Assembly: GCA_017547145.1 (NCBI GenBank)
Contig: JAFYQJ010000014.1
Location: 124,001 to 188,000 of the forward strand
Direction of reading: 5' to 3'
Length of the DNA: 64,000 nt
Source of the DNA: Paludibacteraceae bacterium
GTDB lineage: Bacteria; Bacteroidota; Bacteroidia; Bacteroidales; Paludibacteraceae
Shown one piece after another: positions 19,813 through 27,440 of this stretch; the stretch's first letter is position 1; each line of letters starts with the position of its first letter. The translations under genes and the position numbers were made by a program. Below the pieces are notes generated by a model. It saw nothing but the letters and a program-made list of their open reading frames with translations. It was not told the DNA's origin and made no database searches.

Positions 19813-22671
19813 ATGATGTTTATTATAAAAAAGTCAAATAAATATTTATGGAAGAGAGGAACCCTAATTTTATTTGGCTTTTTATTTTGTGCTTTATTAA
19901 AAGCTAAGGTTCCAGTAGGATATTATTATTTAGCCAAAGGAAAGGAAAATAGCGAATTAAAAACAGCATTGCATAAAATTGTTTCTAGCTCCAAAATGTT
20001 GATGTATGGAAGTGGTGCAGAATCTACTTGGTACGGTTTTTATCAAATAGATAGAGATTCTGTAAATAATTCTGTAATTGATAGGTATTCATCTGATTCT
20101 TTTTATTTTGGAGCTATGTGTGAAAGTGTTTCTGGAATGCACATAGAACACTCTTTGCCTAAAAGTTGGTGGGGTGCTTTGCCGAATAATGCTTATCGAG
20201 ATTTACATCATTTGTTTCCTGCAGAGGCAACAATCAATTCATTAAAAAACAACAATCCGTTAGGAGAGGTTGCTCAAATAAATTATGATAATGGAGTTTC
20301 TAAGGTTGGTTTGAATGCTTTTGGCGATGAGTATCAAGGAAAGTGTTTTGAGCCTGCTGATGAATATAAAGGAGATTTTGCTCGAGCTTATCTATATGTT
20401 TCAACTGCATATGAAGATTATGCTCCCTTGTGGAATTCTCCGATGATGGAAAATAATATGTATCCTGTATGGAAAGAATGGGCATTAGAATTGTTGTTAA
20501 AATGGCATAGAAACGATTCTGTAAGTGCATTGGAAAAGGTTCGAATGGAAAAAATCTATGAATTGCAAGGGAATCGAAATCCGTTTATAGATTATCCTGA
20601 TTTGGTTGAATATATTTGGGGAAGTGAAAAAAACTCTACCTATAATTTTCCAACAGAAACTGAAGCTTTTTTGATTACGCCAAATCGTTGGTCGTCAGTA
20701 GATTTTGGAGTTCTACTAAAAGGTGATTCATGTAAATATGAGTTGGATTTTTTAGGTGTTAATTTAAAATCTGATGTAAATTTTGATTTTTTAATTGGTA
20801 ATCAGGGTTTTAATGTTGAGTTTTTACCTTTGCAAAAAGAAGAAGAAAGAAGTATTTCTACAATAAATATTACTTTTTCTGCTATAGAAACTGGCATTTT
20901 TCTAGATACGTTGCAAATACTAGGTGGAGGATTGAATTCACCTATTAATGTTCCATTAAGTGTAATAGTTTCATCTGACTTTGTGGCTTTAATGCCAACT
21001 TTTGTAACGGCTACATCTGCTAATTTAAATTGGATGAAACAACCTGACGCAGACTATTATTTAGTGGATTTGTATAAGGGAGATTCTATTGCAGGTGATT
21101 TAATGTTGTCAGCATATGTAGAAGGTACAAGTTGGAATAAAGGGATTGAAATATATAATGGCACAGGATGTGATATTGATTTGTCAAAGTACTCTTTACG
21201 AAAACAAAATAATGGAATCGGAACTTTTGGATCTGATTTTCCATTGTCGGGTGTTCTTAAAAGAGATAGTACTTTTTTTATAATACATGGTAGTGCAGAT
21301 GCTGCGGATTTGTTAACAAAAGCCGATTGTGTAACTCCTAAAGATTATACAAATATTATGGCTTTTAATGGAAATGATGCAATAGCATTGTATCGAGAAG
21401 GTATATTGGTTGATATCATAGGTTATAAGGATATGACAGATAATTGGGGAGAAAACGTCGTTTTAAAGCGGAAAAGAAATGTTACGCAACCTAATGAAAT
21501 TTTCGATATGCAAGAATGGGACGTTTATTCTAAAGATGATTTCTCGTCGATAGGAAAACATTCTATAGAAACTAATACTGCGTTAGAATATGTTTTAAAA
21601 CAATGTAATGTTGGGAACAATACAACTCATAAAGTTGAAGGTTTAAAACCAAATGAAAAGTATACTTATTGCGTGTATGCTTGCAGTGGAGGTAAAAAAG
21701 AATTAAGTAAAAATACGAAACGATTACATACTAGTGATTTGATGCCGCCATTAGCTTTAGACGCAACCGATGTTTATACATCTTCGTTTGTGGCGAATTG
21801 GGAGTTAAATGATGACGCAGAAGCGTATTATTTAACATTGTTTAAAATGCAGGGTGAACCTACGGTGCTGAAAGAAGGTTTTGATAATTTAGACACAAAT
21901 GGGAAACCTTTGCCTAGTGGTTGGCAAGGAACGATAAGTGGAAATTATGCTTCAGCCACCAATTCGGGAGAACTTATTCCTTCTGCAGCTTTTAAGAATA
22001 ATGCTGAATACTTGCAAACTCCAATATTTTCTATGCCTATTACCTCTTTGTCATTTATGAGTAAATTTGTATCAGGAGGTGAAGGTTCGTATTTATTATT
22101 AGAATCTTTTGTTGATGATGTTTATAAGGTAATTGATACTATTTATTTTGAAAATAATACAAAAAAAATATCGAGTTATGCTTTTGAGAAATCGGAAAAT
22201 GTAAGAGCTGTACGTTTTACCTATAATAAAGTAAAAGGTAATCTTGCTCTCGATGATGTTTCTATATCTTATGGGGCTTCAGATTCTATATTTATTTTAA
22301 AGAACGAAATGGTTGTTGGAGATTCGTATTTGGTTTTAAATTTAACTCCAGAAACAGAGTATTTCTATTATTTACAATCGGTTTGTAGTGATTATATTTC
22401 TGAAAAATCTAATGTGATAACTGTGCTTACAAAAGATTTGTTGTCAAAAGATGATGTGGTAAACAACTCTTTGCAAAGTGATGTTAAGGTATATGCAAGC
22501 GATAAGAGTATTATAATTGAAGGTGCAGAATTCCCCATATCTGTTTTTAATATTTGGGGGCAAAAGATAAAACAAGAGAATGTTTCTCAAGTAGTTTCAG
22601 TCTCGGTCTTAAATACCGGTGTTTATATTGTTTGTGTTGGTTCGGAAAGTTATAAGGTTATAGTATATTAA
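19813..22671 (+). CDS. Second secreted endonuclease I family nuclease, with lamin-tail domain and T9SS sorting domain
   Basis: 952 residues. Signal peptide about 1-31. The endonuclease I domain (about 35-275) has IEHSLPKSWW (111-120, His113), DLHHLFPAEATINSLKNN (130-147) and QGNRNPFIDYP. An Ig-like segment is followed by a lamin-tail-like domain at about 430-590 (KGIEIYNGTGCDIDLSKYSL, then FIIHGSADAADLL and NDAIALYREGILVDIIGY), then FN3-like and choice-of-anchor-like regions. The C-terminus GVYIVCVGSESYKVIVY fits a T9SS sorting domain. Shares the catalytic core but little else with the gene before it, so the pair is an old duplication or two separate acquisitions. The 3' end overlaps the convergent epimerase gene by 14 nt. 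Either of two adjacent ATGs (19813, 19816) could be the start. Confidence 0.87.
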   Translation: MMFIIKKSNKYLWKRGTLILFGFLFCALLKAKVPVGYYYLAKGKENSELKTALHKIVSSSKMLMYGSGAESTWYGFYQIDRDSVNNSVIDRYSSDSFYFGAMCESVSGMHIEHSLPKSWWGALPNNAYRDLHHLFPAEATINSLKNNNPLGEVAQINYDNGVSKVGLNAFGDEYQGKCFEPADEYKGDFARAYLYVSTAYEDYAPLWNSPMMENNMYPVWKEWALELLLKWHRNDSVSALEKVRMEKIYELQGNRNPFIDYPDLVEYIWGSEKNSTYNFPTETEAFLITPNRWSSVDFGVLLKGDSCKYELDFLGVNLKSDVNFDFLIGNQGFNVEFLPLQKEEERSISTINITFSAIETGIFLDTLQILGGGLNSPINVPLSVIVSSDFVALMPTFVTATSANLNWMKQPDADYYLVDLYKGDSIAGDLMLSAYVEGTSWNKGIEIYNGTGCDIDLSKYSLRKQNNGIGTFGSDFPLSGVLKRDSTFFIIHGSADAADLLTKADCVTPKDYTNIMAFNGNDAIALYREGILVDIIGYKDMTDNWGENVVLKRKRNVTQPNEIFDMQEWDVYSKDDFSSIGKHSIETNTALEYVLKQCNVGNNTTHKVEGLKPNEKYTYCVYACSGGKKELSKNTKRLHTSDLMPPLALDATDVYTSSFVANWELNDDAEAYYLTLFKMQGEPTVLKEGFDNLDTNGKPLPSGWQGTISGNYASATNSGELIPSAAFKNNAEYLQTPIFSMPITSLSFMSKFVSGGEGSYLLLESFVDDVYKVIDTIYFENNTKKISSYAFEKSENVRAVRFTYNKVKGNLALDDVSISYGASDSIFILKNEMVVGDSYLVLNLTPETEYFYYLQSVCSDYISEKSNVITVLTKDLLSKDDVVNNSLQSDVKVYASDKSIIIEGAEFPISVFNIWGQKIKQENVSQVVSVSVLNTGVYIVCVGSESYKVIVY

Positions 22672-23680
22672 GTTTTTCTATACCGATACCGGGAGAATTT
22701 TTCATTGAGATTCTCCCTTTTTTTATTTTTGTCCCATTAAAACAATCATTTGTAATTAGTAGATTCCCATCTAAGTCAGCAAAATCAACTAATGGTGATA
22801 ATTGTGCTGCAGCAGATATAGCACACGACGTTTCTGTCATACATCCAAGCATTATTTTTAAATTGTACTTTCGAGCAAGCTTTATCATTTTTAAAGCTTC
22901 GTTTATCCCCGTGCATTTCATAAGTTTTATGTTGATGCCATTAAAGCATTGTTTTATTCGCTCTATGTCAGACAATCGTTGAATAGACTCGTCGGCAAAG
23001 ATTGGTATCGGACTTCTTTCAGAAAGCCATTTGTGTGCATCAAGATTGTTTTTTTCGAAAGGTTGCTCTATTAGTAAGACATTTTTCGTTGACAAGTAGT
23101 TTATATTTTCTAAAGCTTCTTCTTTACATTGCCAACTTTGATTGGCATCAATGAATAGCGGTTTTTGAGTTTCGCTACGGATGATATCAATTGTCTCTCT
23201 CCAGTTTTCTTGGTTTACTTTGATTTTTAGGATAGCGTATGGTTCGGATTCTTTTAATTTTTTTCGAATAATTTGTTCGTTATCAATGCCAATTGTGTAT
23301 GATGTAAAAGGCCTTTTATTGCTTTTAATTCCTAGCATTTTACGTGTAGTTTGATTTTTTGCTTTCCCAATCAAATCATGCAATGCAATGTCTATAGAGG
23401 CTTTGGCTGCTGTGTTTTTTGCTTCAATAGAATCGATATAATGCGTTATATCTTCTATGTTTGTTTGAAAGTCGAAATTTGATAAATTAACTTTCTCTAG
23501 AAATTTACAAACTGAATGTTGAGTTTCTCCAAGGTATTGTGGTAGCGAGGCTTCACCATAACCAATAAGCCCGTTATGCTCTATTTGTGTTAAAACAATA
23601 GGGGTTTCTGTCCTTGAAAAATTTGCTATGGAAAAAGTGTGTTTTAGCTTTAGGTTGTAAGCTTGGAAAGAAAGTTTCAT
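22658..23680 (-). CDS. Dipeptide epimerase (L-Ala-D/L-Glu epimerase type), enolase superfamily
   Basis: Cytosolic enzyme expected to epimerise dipeptides such as L-Ala-D-Glu during reuse of murein peptides. 340 residues. The muconate-lactonizing subgroup residues are present: KIK (Lys152, Lys154), metal ligands Asp178 (FIDANQ), Glu205 (LIEQPFE) and Asp230 (ADES), and Lys255 (IKLMK) on the opposite face. The substrate is inferred from similarity; other dipeptides are possible. Convergent with the endonuclease gene and divergent from the LOG gene, sharing a symmetric promoter region. Confidence 0.9.
   Translation of the reverse strand: MKLSFQAYNLKLKHTFSIANFSRTETPIVLTQIEHNGLIGYGEASLPQYLGETQHSVCKFLEKVNLSNFDFQTNIEDITHYIDSIEAKNTAAKASIDIALHDLIGKAKNQTTRKMLGIKSNKRPFTSYTIGIDNEQIIRKKLKESEPYAILKIKVNQENWRETIDIIRSETQKPLFIDANQSWQCKEEALENINYLSTKNVLLIEQPFEKNNLDAHKWLSERSPIPIFADESIQRLSDIERIKQCFNGINIKLMKCTGINEALKMIKLARKYNLKIMLGCMTETSCAISAAAQLSPLVDFADLDGNLLITNDCFNGTKIKKGRISMKNSPGIGIEKLNIL
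22691..22730 (+). terminator. Intrinsic terminator inside the 3' end of the epimerase gene
   Basis: GGGAGAAT (22691-22698) and ATTCTCCC (22710-22717) pair around an 11-nt loop and are followed by TTTTTTTATTTTT. It faces the + strand and would stop endonuclease transcripts, yet it lies wholly in the coding sequence of the opposing epimerase gene. Confidence 0.88.
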
Positions 23681-23709
23681 AAGTGTATGTATTTCTATTT
23701 TTCGAATTT

Positions 23710-23739
23710 CAAAAATACAACATAAAAATTGTATTTTTG
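23710..23739. promoter_or_regulatory. Symmetric divergent promoter pair
   Basis: CAAAAATACAA (23710-23720) and its exact reverse complement TTGTATTTTTG (23729-23739) are separated by 8 nt. Each arm contains a TATTTTTG -7 box: 23732-23739 reading right towards the LOG gene, and 23717-23710 reading left towards the epimerase. The two boxes are divergent and only 14 bp apart. Confidence 0.7.
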
Positions 23740-23756
23740 CTGGAAATTAAGGATAA

Positions 23757-24338
23757 ATGATCGGTTCCGTAGTAGTATATTGTGCTTCGAGTACAAAAAT
23801 AAAGTCTTGTTATTTTGAAGCTGCTCAACGTTTAGGTAAAATATTAGCTGAAAATAATATTACTTGTTGCAATGGTGCAGGAAATATGGGTTTGATGGCT
23901 GCTCTTTCTAATGCTGTTTTAGAAAATGGAGGACGTGTTACTGGTGTTATTCCTCGTTTTATGTGTGAGCAAGGTTGGCATCATGAACAACTTACAACGT
24001 TGGAAATTGTTGATACGATGCACGAACGAAAGCAACGAATGATGCAATTATCTGATGCCGCTATCGCATTGCCAGGTGGTTGTGGTACACTAGAAGAGCT
24101 ACTCGAGGTTATTACGTGGAAGCAACTCGGGTTGTATTTAAAACCTATAGTAATTGTTAATGTAGACAATTTTTTTACTCCATTATTGGCCTATTTAGAG
24201 CAGTTGATAGAAGAACGCTTTATGCGTCCTATACATCGCAATATTTGGATTGTAGTAGAGTCGCCTGAAGATGTGTTGGAGGCAATAGAAAAAGCAGAGC
24301 CTTGGGACGCAAGTGTTCGAAAAAATGCAGCTATTTGA
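23757..24338 (+). CDS. LOG family (TIGR00730-type) protein, probable cytokinin riboside monophosphate phosphoribohydrolase
   Basis: Rossmann-fold protein that in characterised members hydrolyses N6-modified nucleotide monophosphates to base and ribose phosphate. 193 residues with MHERKQRM (88-95) and PGGCGTLEE (106-114), the two LOG motifs. The nucleotide specificity in bacteria of this group is not established. Starts 17 nt after a -7 box; the DUF4271 gene follows 2 nt after its stop. Confidence 0.9.
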   Translation: MIGSVVVYCASSTKIKSCYFEAAQRLGKILAENNITCCNGAGNMGLMAALSNAVLENGGRVTGVIPRFMCEQGWHHEQLTTLEIVDTMHERKQRMMQLSDAAIALPGGCGTLEELLEVITWKQLGLYLKPIVIVNVDNFFTPLLAYLEQLIEERFMRPIHRNIWIVVESPEDVLEAIEKAEPWDASVRKNAAI

Positions 24339-24340
24339 TT

Positions 24341-25087
24341 ATGTTGGATACGCTCTCTCTTATATATAATGATACCCTTACTAATGTTGCAACTCAAGTG
24401 AGTAGCAATACAGAGACGTTATTAATGACATCATTTGGAAAAGATGTTTTTTCTTCTCCTTGGGTTGTTGTAGGCGTATTGTTTTTATTTGTGGTTTATT
24501 GTGTAGTATTTTCTTCGTCCAAAAAATATTTAAAAGCAGAGTTGAGTAGTTTTTTCGAGGAAAAAGATCGATCTTCTTTTTCTGTATCATTTCCTCCTCA
24601 ATATTTTTATTCAAAATTGGTTTTGTTTTTCCTCTCTCAACTCAGTATGGGTTATTTTTTGTTTAGATTTTCGTTGTTTTTTACGGAGAAAAATATGCCA
24701 ATATTTATAATCTTTTTTTCTTTGGCAGTGCTTTTGTTTTTGTTGCTTGGTGATTTGTTGATGTTTTTTATAGGTATTGTGTTTTTTCAACAAAAGCAAT
24801 CAATTCAATATATAAAAAAACATTTTTCTTTATTTGCTTTTAGTGGTGTAGTGTTGTTTCCTTTAATGATATTCTCTCTTTATACATTTCACGCTATAAG
24901 TGTAGTTGTGTTTTGTATAGCTACTGTTTTTATCGTTATTTTACTAATAATTCTCTGTTATAAATTATTACAAATCTTTTTTGAAAAAGGGGTTGCTCTT
25001 TTTTATTTAATGTTGTATCTTTGCATTTGGAAAATTTTACCAATTATGGCGTTTGTAAAAATGCTTTTTGAAGTAAGTTTGTTGTAA
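24341..25087 (+). CDS. DUF4271-type integral membrane protein
   Basis: 248 residues from ATG 24341; an upstream in-frame ATG would overlap the LOG gene. About six or seven hydrophobic segments start near residue 43 (WVVVGVLFLFVVYCVVF) and continue to the C-terminus, with short charged loops. The family is known only by sequence and sits beside hemD in other Bacteroidales, which is also the case here. No enzymatic motif is seen; function unknown. Confidence 0.8.
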   Translation: MLDTLSLIYNDTLTNVATQVSSNTETLLMTSFGKDVFSSPWVVVGVLFLFVVYCVVFSSSKKYLKAELSSFFEEKDRSSFSVSFPPQYFYSKLVLFFLSQLSMGYFLFRFSLFFTEKNMPIFIIFFSLAVLLFLLLGDLLMFFIGIVFFQQKQSIQYIKKHFSLFAFSGVVLFPLMIFSLYTFHAISVVVFCIATVFIVILLIILCYKLLQIFFEKGVALFYLMLYLCIWKILPIMAFVKMLFEVSLL

Positions 25088-25106
25088 TAATTTAGATTTT
25101 AGTTCC

Positions 25107-25859
25107 TTGAAAATTAAGAAGATACTGGTTTCTCAACCACGACCAACTACGGACAAGTCTCCCTATTTTGATATTACAGAGAAATATGGTGTTAAGATTG
25201 ATTTTCGACCATTTATTAAGGTTGAACCAATTTTAGCAAAGGAGTTTAGAACTCAAAAAGTAAACATTCTTGAGCATTCTGCTATTATTTTTACTGCAAA
25301 GACAGGTATAGATCATTTCTTTAGATTGTGTACCGAGATGCGTATTACTGTGCCTGAAACGATGAAGTATTTTTGTTTGTCGGAGTCTATCGCACTTTAT
25401 TTGCAGAAGTATATACAATTCAGAAAAAGAAAGGTGTTTTTGAGTGAAACGGGTAAGTTGCCTGCTTTGATAGAACTTATAAAGAAGCATGCTGACGAAA
25501 AATATTTAGTGGTATTGTCGGAGCAATATAATGATGAGATTGTAAAATCTTTAGATGAATTGCACTTGACTTATCATATAGGTTTAATGTATCGTACGGT
25601 AAGCAACGATTTCAAAGAAGATGAAAAATTCGACTACGATATGTTGGTATTTTTTTCGCCGCAAGGAATTCATTCTTTGTTGAAAAACTTCCCTAATTTC
25701 GAGCAAGGAGATATTCAAATAGCATGCTTTGGTACTACTACAGCACAAGCCGTAAAAGATGCAAACTTGCGTTTAGATTTGGCAGTGCCTACACCGCAAT
25801 GTCCTTCTATGGCTATGGCATTGCTTCAGTTTGTAAAAGAAAATCATAAAAAGAAGTAA
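25107..25859 (+). CDS. hemD: Uroporphyrinogen-III synthase family protein
   Basis: Predicted to cyclise hydroxymethylbilane to uroporphyrinogen III in haem synthesis. 250 residues with the bilobed layout of the family: KILVSQPRPT at the start, IIFTAKTGIDHFF, and FFSPQGIHSLLKNFP with CFGTTTAQAVK in the C-terminal lobe. The start is a TTG (25107), reading LKIKKILVSQPRP; no ATG gives a full-length product. Sequence divergence in this family is high, and no other haem gene is nearby, so function is less sure than family. Confidence 0.82.
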   Translation: MKIKKILVSQPRPTTDKSPYFDITEKYGVKIDFRPFIKVEPILAKEFRTQKVNILEHSAIIFTAKTGIDHFFRLCTEMRITVPETMKYFCLSESIALYLQKYIQFRKRKVFLSETGKLPALIELIKKHADEKYLVVLSEQYNDEIVKSLDELHLTYHIGLMYRTVSNDFKEDEKFDYDMLVFFSPQGIHSLLKNFPNFEQGDIQIACFGTTTAQAVKDANLRLDLAVPTPQCPSMAMALLQFVKENHKKK

Positions 25860-25889
25860 GAAAATCTTCAGTACGGAAATAAATTAATA

Positions 25890-25920
25890 AAATCCTCTTT
25901 TCGAAGAGGATTTGTTTTTT
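25890..25920 (+). terminator. Intrinsic terminator with a UUCG tetraloop after hemD
   Basis: AAATCCTCTT (25890-25899) and AAGAGGATTT (25904-25913) form a 10-bp stem closed by TTCG, then GTTTTTT. The T-run merges into the trmD -7 box at 25920. Confidence 0.93.
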
Positions 25921-25927
25921 AATTTTG
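25920..25927 (+). promoter_or_regulatory. Promoter -7 box for trmD, nearly leaderless transcript
   Basis: TAATTTTG followed by C matches the Bacteroidetes consensus. It ends only 7 nt before the trmD ATG, so the expected transcription start coincides nearly with the start codon. Confidence 0.55.
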
Positions 25928-25934
25928 CATTTGT

Positions 25935-26612
25935 ATGCGAATAGATATTATTACATTATTGCCTGAATTATTGCAGAGTCCGTTGAATCATTCTATCTTG
26001 AAACGAACTCAAAGTAAAGGTTTAGTTGAAATTGTTGTGCACGATTTACGCGATTATTCAGTGGATAAAAGGCATCGTCGTGTCGACGATTATCCTTTTG
26101 GTGGCGGTGCGGGTATGGTTATGCAAGTAGAGCCAATTTACAATCTTATTGAGAAACTGAAAAGCGAACGTGTTTACGATGAGATAATTTATACATCGCC
26201 CGATGGAGAACGTTTTTGCCAGCAGACGGCAAATAAACTTTCTTTGTCGAAAAACTTGATAATTTTATGTGGGCATTATAAGGGTGTCGATCAGCGTGTA
26301 CGCGATTATTTGGTGACGAAAGAAATTTCGGTTGGCGATTATGTGCTTACCGGTGGCGAATTGCCTGCGGCCATAATGACTGATGCTATCGTACGATTGC
26401 TTCCGGGAGCTATTGGTGATGAGCAATCAGCTCTTTCCGATTCGTTTCAAGACAATCTTTTAGCTCCGCCGGAATATACTCGCCCAGCGGAATTTAATGG
26501 ATGGCGAGTGCCCGATGTATTGCTTTCGGGACACGAAGCTAAGATTGAAGAGTGGCGTTTGGAGCAAGCTTTGGAGCGGACAAAACTCCTTCGTCCCGAT
26601 TTACTTGATTGA
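25935..26612 (+). CDS. trmD: tRNA (guanine37-N1)-methyltransferase
   Basis: SPOUT-class enzyme that methylates G37 next to the anticodon with S-adenosylmethionine and so prevents frameshifting. 225 residues. Knot-region motifs [12 protein letters not shown] and [15 protein letters not shown] are intact, as are [14 protein letters not shown] near the N-terminus and the C-terminal domain ([19 protein letters not shown]). Not in the usual rpsP-rimM-trmD-rplS order but alone between hemD and the HTH gene. Confidence 0.98.
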   Translation: MRIDIITLLPELLQSPLNHSILKRTQSKGLVEIVVHDLRDYSVDKRHRRVDDYPFGGGAGMVMQVEPIYNLIEKLKSERVYDEIIYTSPDGERFCQQTANKLSLSKNLIILCGHYKGVDQRVRDYLVTKEISVGDYVLTGGELPAAIMTDAIVRLLPGAIGDEQSALSDSFQDNLLAPPEYTRPAEFNGWRVPDVLLSGHEAKIEEWRLEQALERTKLLRPDLLD

Positions 26613-26652
26613 TTTTATTAAAAGAATTACATAACTAAATTTTATTTTTTTG

Positions 26653-26672
26653 AAATCTGCAGAGGCAGATTT
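26653..26672 (+). repeat. Short hairpin after trmD
   Basis: AAATCTGC (26653-26660) and GCAGATTT (26665-26672) form a perfect 8-bp stem with an AGAG loop. No T-run follows, so termination is doubtful; it may belong to the structured RNA downstream. Confidence 0.6.
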
Positions 26673-26708
26673 AACTATTAAAATAAGGAGTTTCGACTTT
26701 TATTCTCG

Positions 26709-26863
26709 AATCCGTAAACGACCAAAATTTATAGTAGGAGAGAATAGGCAGGCGGAAGTTCACGTCTTTTGGCGTGAGTTATTTTCGTGCTTATTTACCT
26801 ACAATGCTTTGGTCGGCTAACGGATTTAAATAGGCAATAAACGAAAATAGTTCACGTTTTTTT
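26709..26863 (+). ncRNA. Candidate structured leader RNA with two competing folds
   Basis: Fold A is a rod from 26709 to 26826: AATCCGT..CGACCAAA (26709-26726) with 26808-26826, GTAGG (26734-26738) with CCTAC (26798-26802), AATAGGCA (26743-26750) with TGCTTATT (26788-26795), CGGAA (26753-26757) with TTTCG (26783-26787), and TTCACG (26759-26764) with CGTGAG (26773-26778). Fold B pairs CGTGAGTTATTTTCGT (26773-26788) with ACGAAAATAGTTCACG (26841-26856), followed by seven Ts (26857-26863), a terminator shape. The 26773-26788 strand is shared, so the folds exclude each other. The next gene starts right after the T-run. No known RNA family was recognised. Confidence 0.5.
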
Positions 26864-27091
26864 ATGGAAAAAGATATTCATATCGGAAACATTATTCGCC
26901 AAAAGTTGCAAGAGCAAGAGCGTAGCGGAGCTTGGTTGGCTCGGAAGCTTTATACCGATTCGTCGAATATGTCAAAAATTCTTAAACGAAAACATATAGA
27001 TGCAGGTTTGCTTTTGCGTATTTCGTTAATCTTGGAAGAAAACCTATTTGATTACTATTCAGATGCTTATGCCGAAAAGCGGCAAAAATAA
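26864..27091 (+). CDS. Small Cro/C1-type helix-turn-helix protein
   Basis: 75 residues. One HTH of the lambda repressor kind spans about 15-60 (GAWLARKLYTDSSNMSKILK then the recognition and support helices, with LLLRISLILEENLFDYYS after). No partner domain. Proteins of this size and pattern are frequent in Bacteroidales, where their targets are unknown. The ATG follows directly on the T-run of the structured leader, so expression may be set by that RNA (inference). A toxin partner was looked for and not found. Confidence 0.8.
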   Translation: MEKDIHIGNIIRQKLQEQERSGAWLARKLYTDSSNMSKILKRKHIDAGLLLRISLILEENLFDYYSDAYAEKRQK

Positions 27092-27219
27092 CCCTATTTT
27101 AGGGTAAAATCAGCCCGATTGTGTGGAGGTTTCGGAATGATGTTTTCTTCTCTATTCTATAGGGTTGCACTACTTTTGGAGTATAGTTTTATTAAGTATT
27201 TTAAAACCGATGGGCTGAT
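27090..27219 (+). other. Gap with inverted repeats before the 57-residue ORF
   Basis: AACCCTAT (27090-27097) can pair either with the adjacent AGGGT (27101-27105, loop ATTTT) or with ATAGGGTT (27159-27166). ATCAGCCC (27109-27116) is the exact reverse complement of GGGCTGAT (27212-27219). No promoter or gene was recognised in the gap. Confidence 0.5.
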
Positions 27220-27243
27220 GGGATATAACAAGCACAATTTATT

Positions 27244-27417
27244 ATGAGTGGTATTAAAGAAATTATTAAAGAGCGTGATGGTTCTACTACAAGAGTGACA
27301 GTAATTACAGAAAAAGGTAGTGTTTATACAGACAGTTATGTTGACTGGGCGACAGAGGGGTCTAAAAATGACACTATTAGTTATGCTATACAAAAAGCAT
27401 TAGATAAAGACAAATAA
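27244..27417 (+). CDS. Small hypothetical protein, 57 residues
   Basis: Reads MSGIKEIIKERDGSTTRVTV and continues with alternating polar and aliphatic residues to KALDKDK. It looks like a small beta-beta-alpha protein: two strands (TRVTVITEKG, SVYTDSYVDW) and one C-terminal helix. No family recognised and no Shine-Dalgarno. A clean bidirectional terminator directly follows the stop codon, which favours a real transcription unit. Could be a spurious ORF. Confidence 0.5.
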   Translation: MSGIKEIIKERDGSTTRVTVITEKGSVYTDSYVDWATEGSKNDTISYAIQKALDKDK

Positions 27418-27440
27418 AAAGCGGATTTAATCCGCTTTTT
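27416..27440. terminator. Bidirectional terminator between the small ORF and rfbD
   Basis: AAAAAGCGGA and TCCGCTTTTT (27416-27425 and 27431-27440) pair around TTTAA. Both strands get a U-run after the stem. The T-run touches the rfbD stop codon. Confidence 0.9.

Noticed and set aside
23757-24338. LOG-family gene as a SLOG-type defence gene
   Set aside because: It is a stand-alone housekeeping-like LOG protein in a conserved context with DUF4271 and hemD, without defence partners.
26613-27417. Retron or classical toxin-antitoxin interpretation of the structured region
   Set aside because: No reverse transcriptase and no recognisable toxin are encoded nearby.
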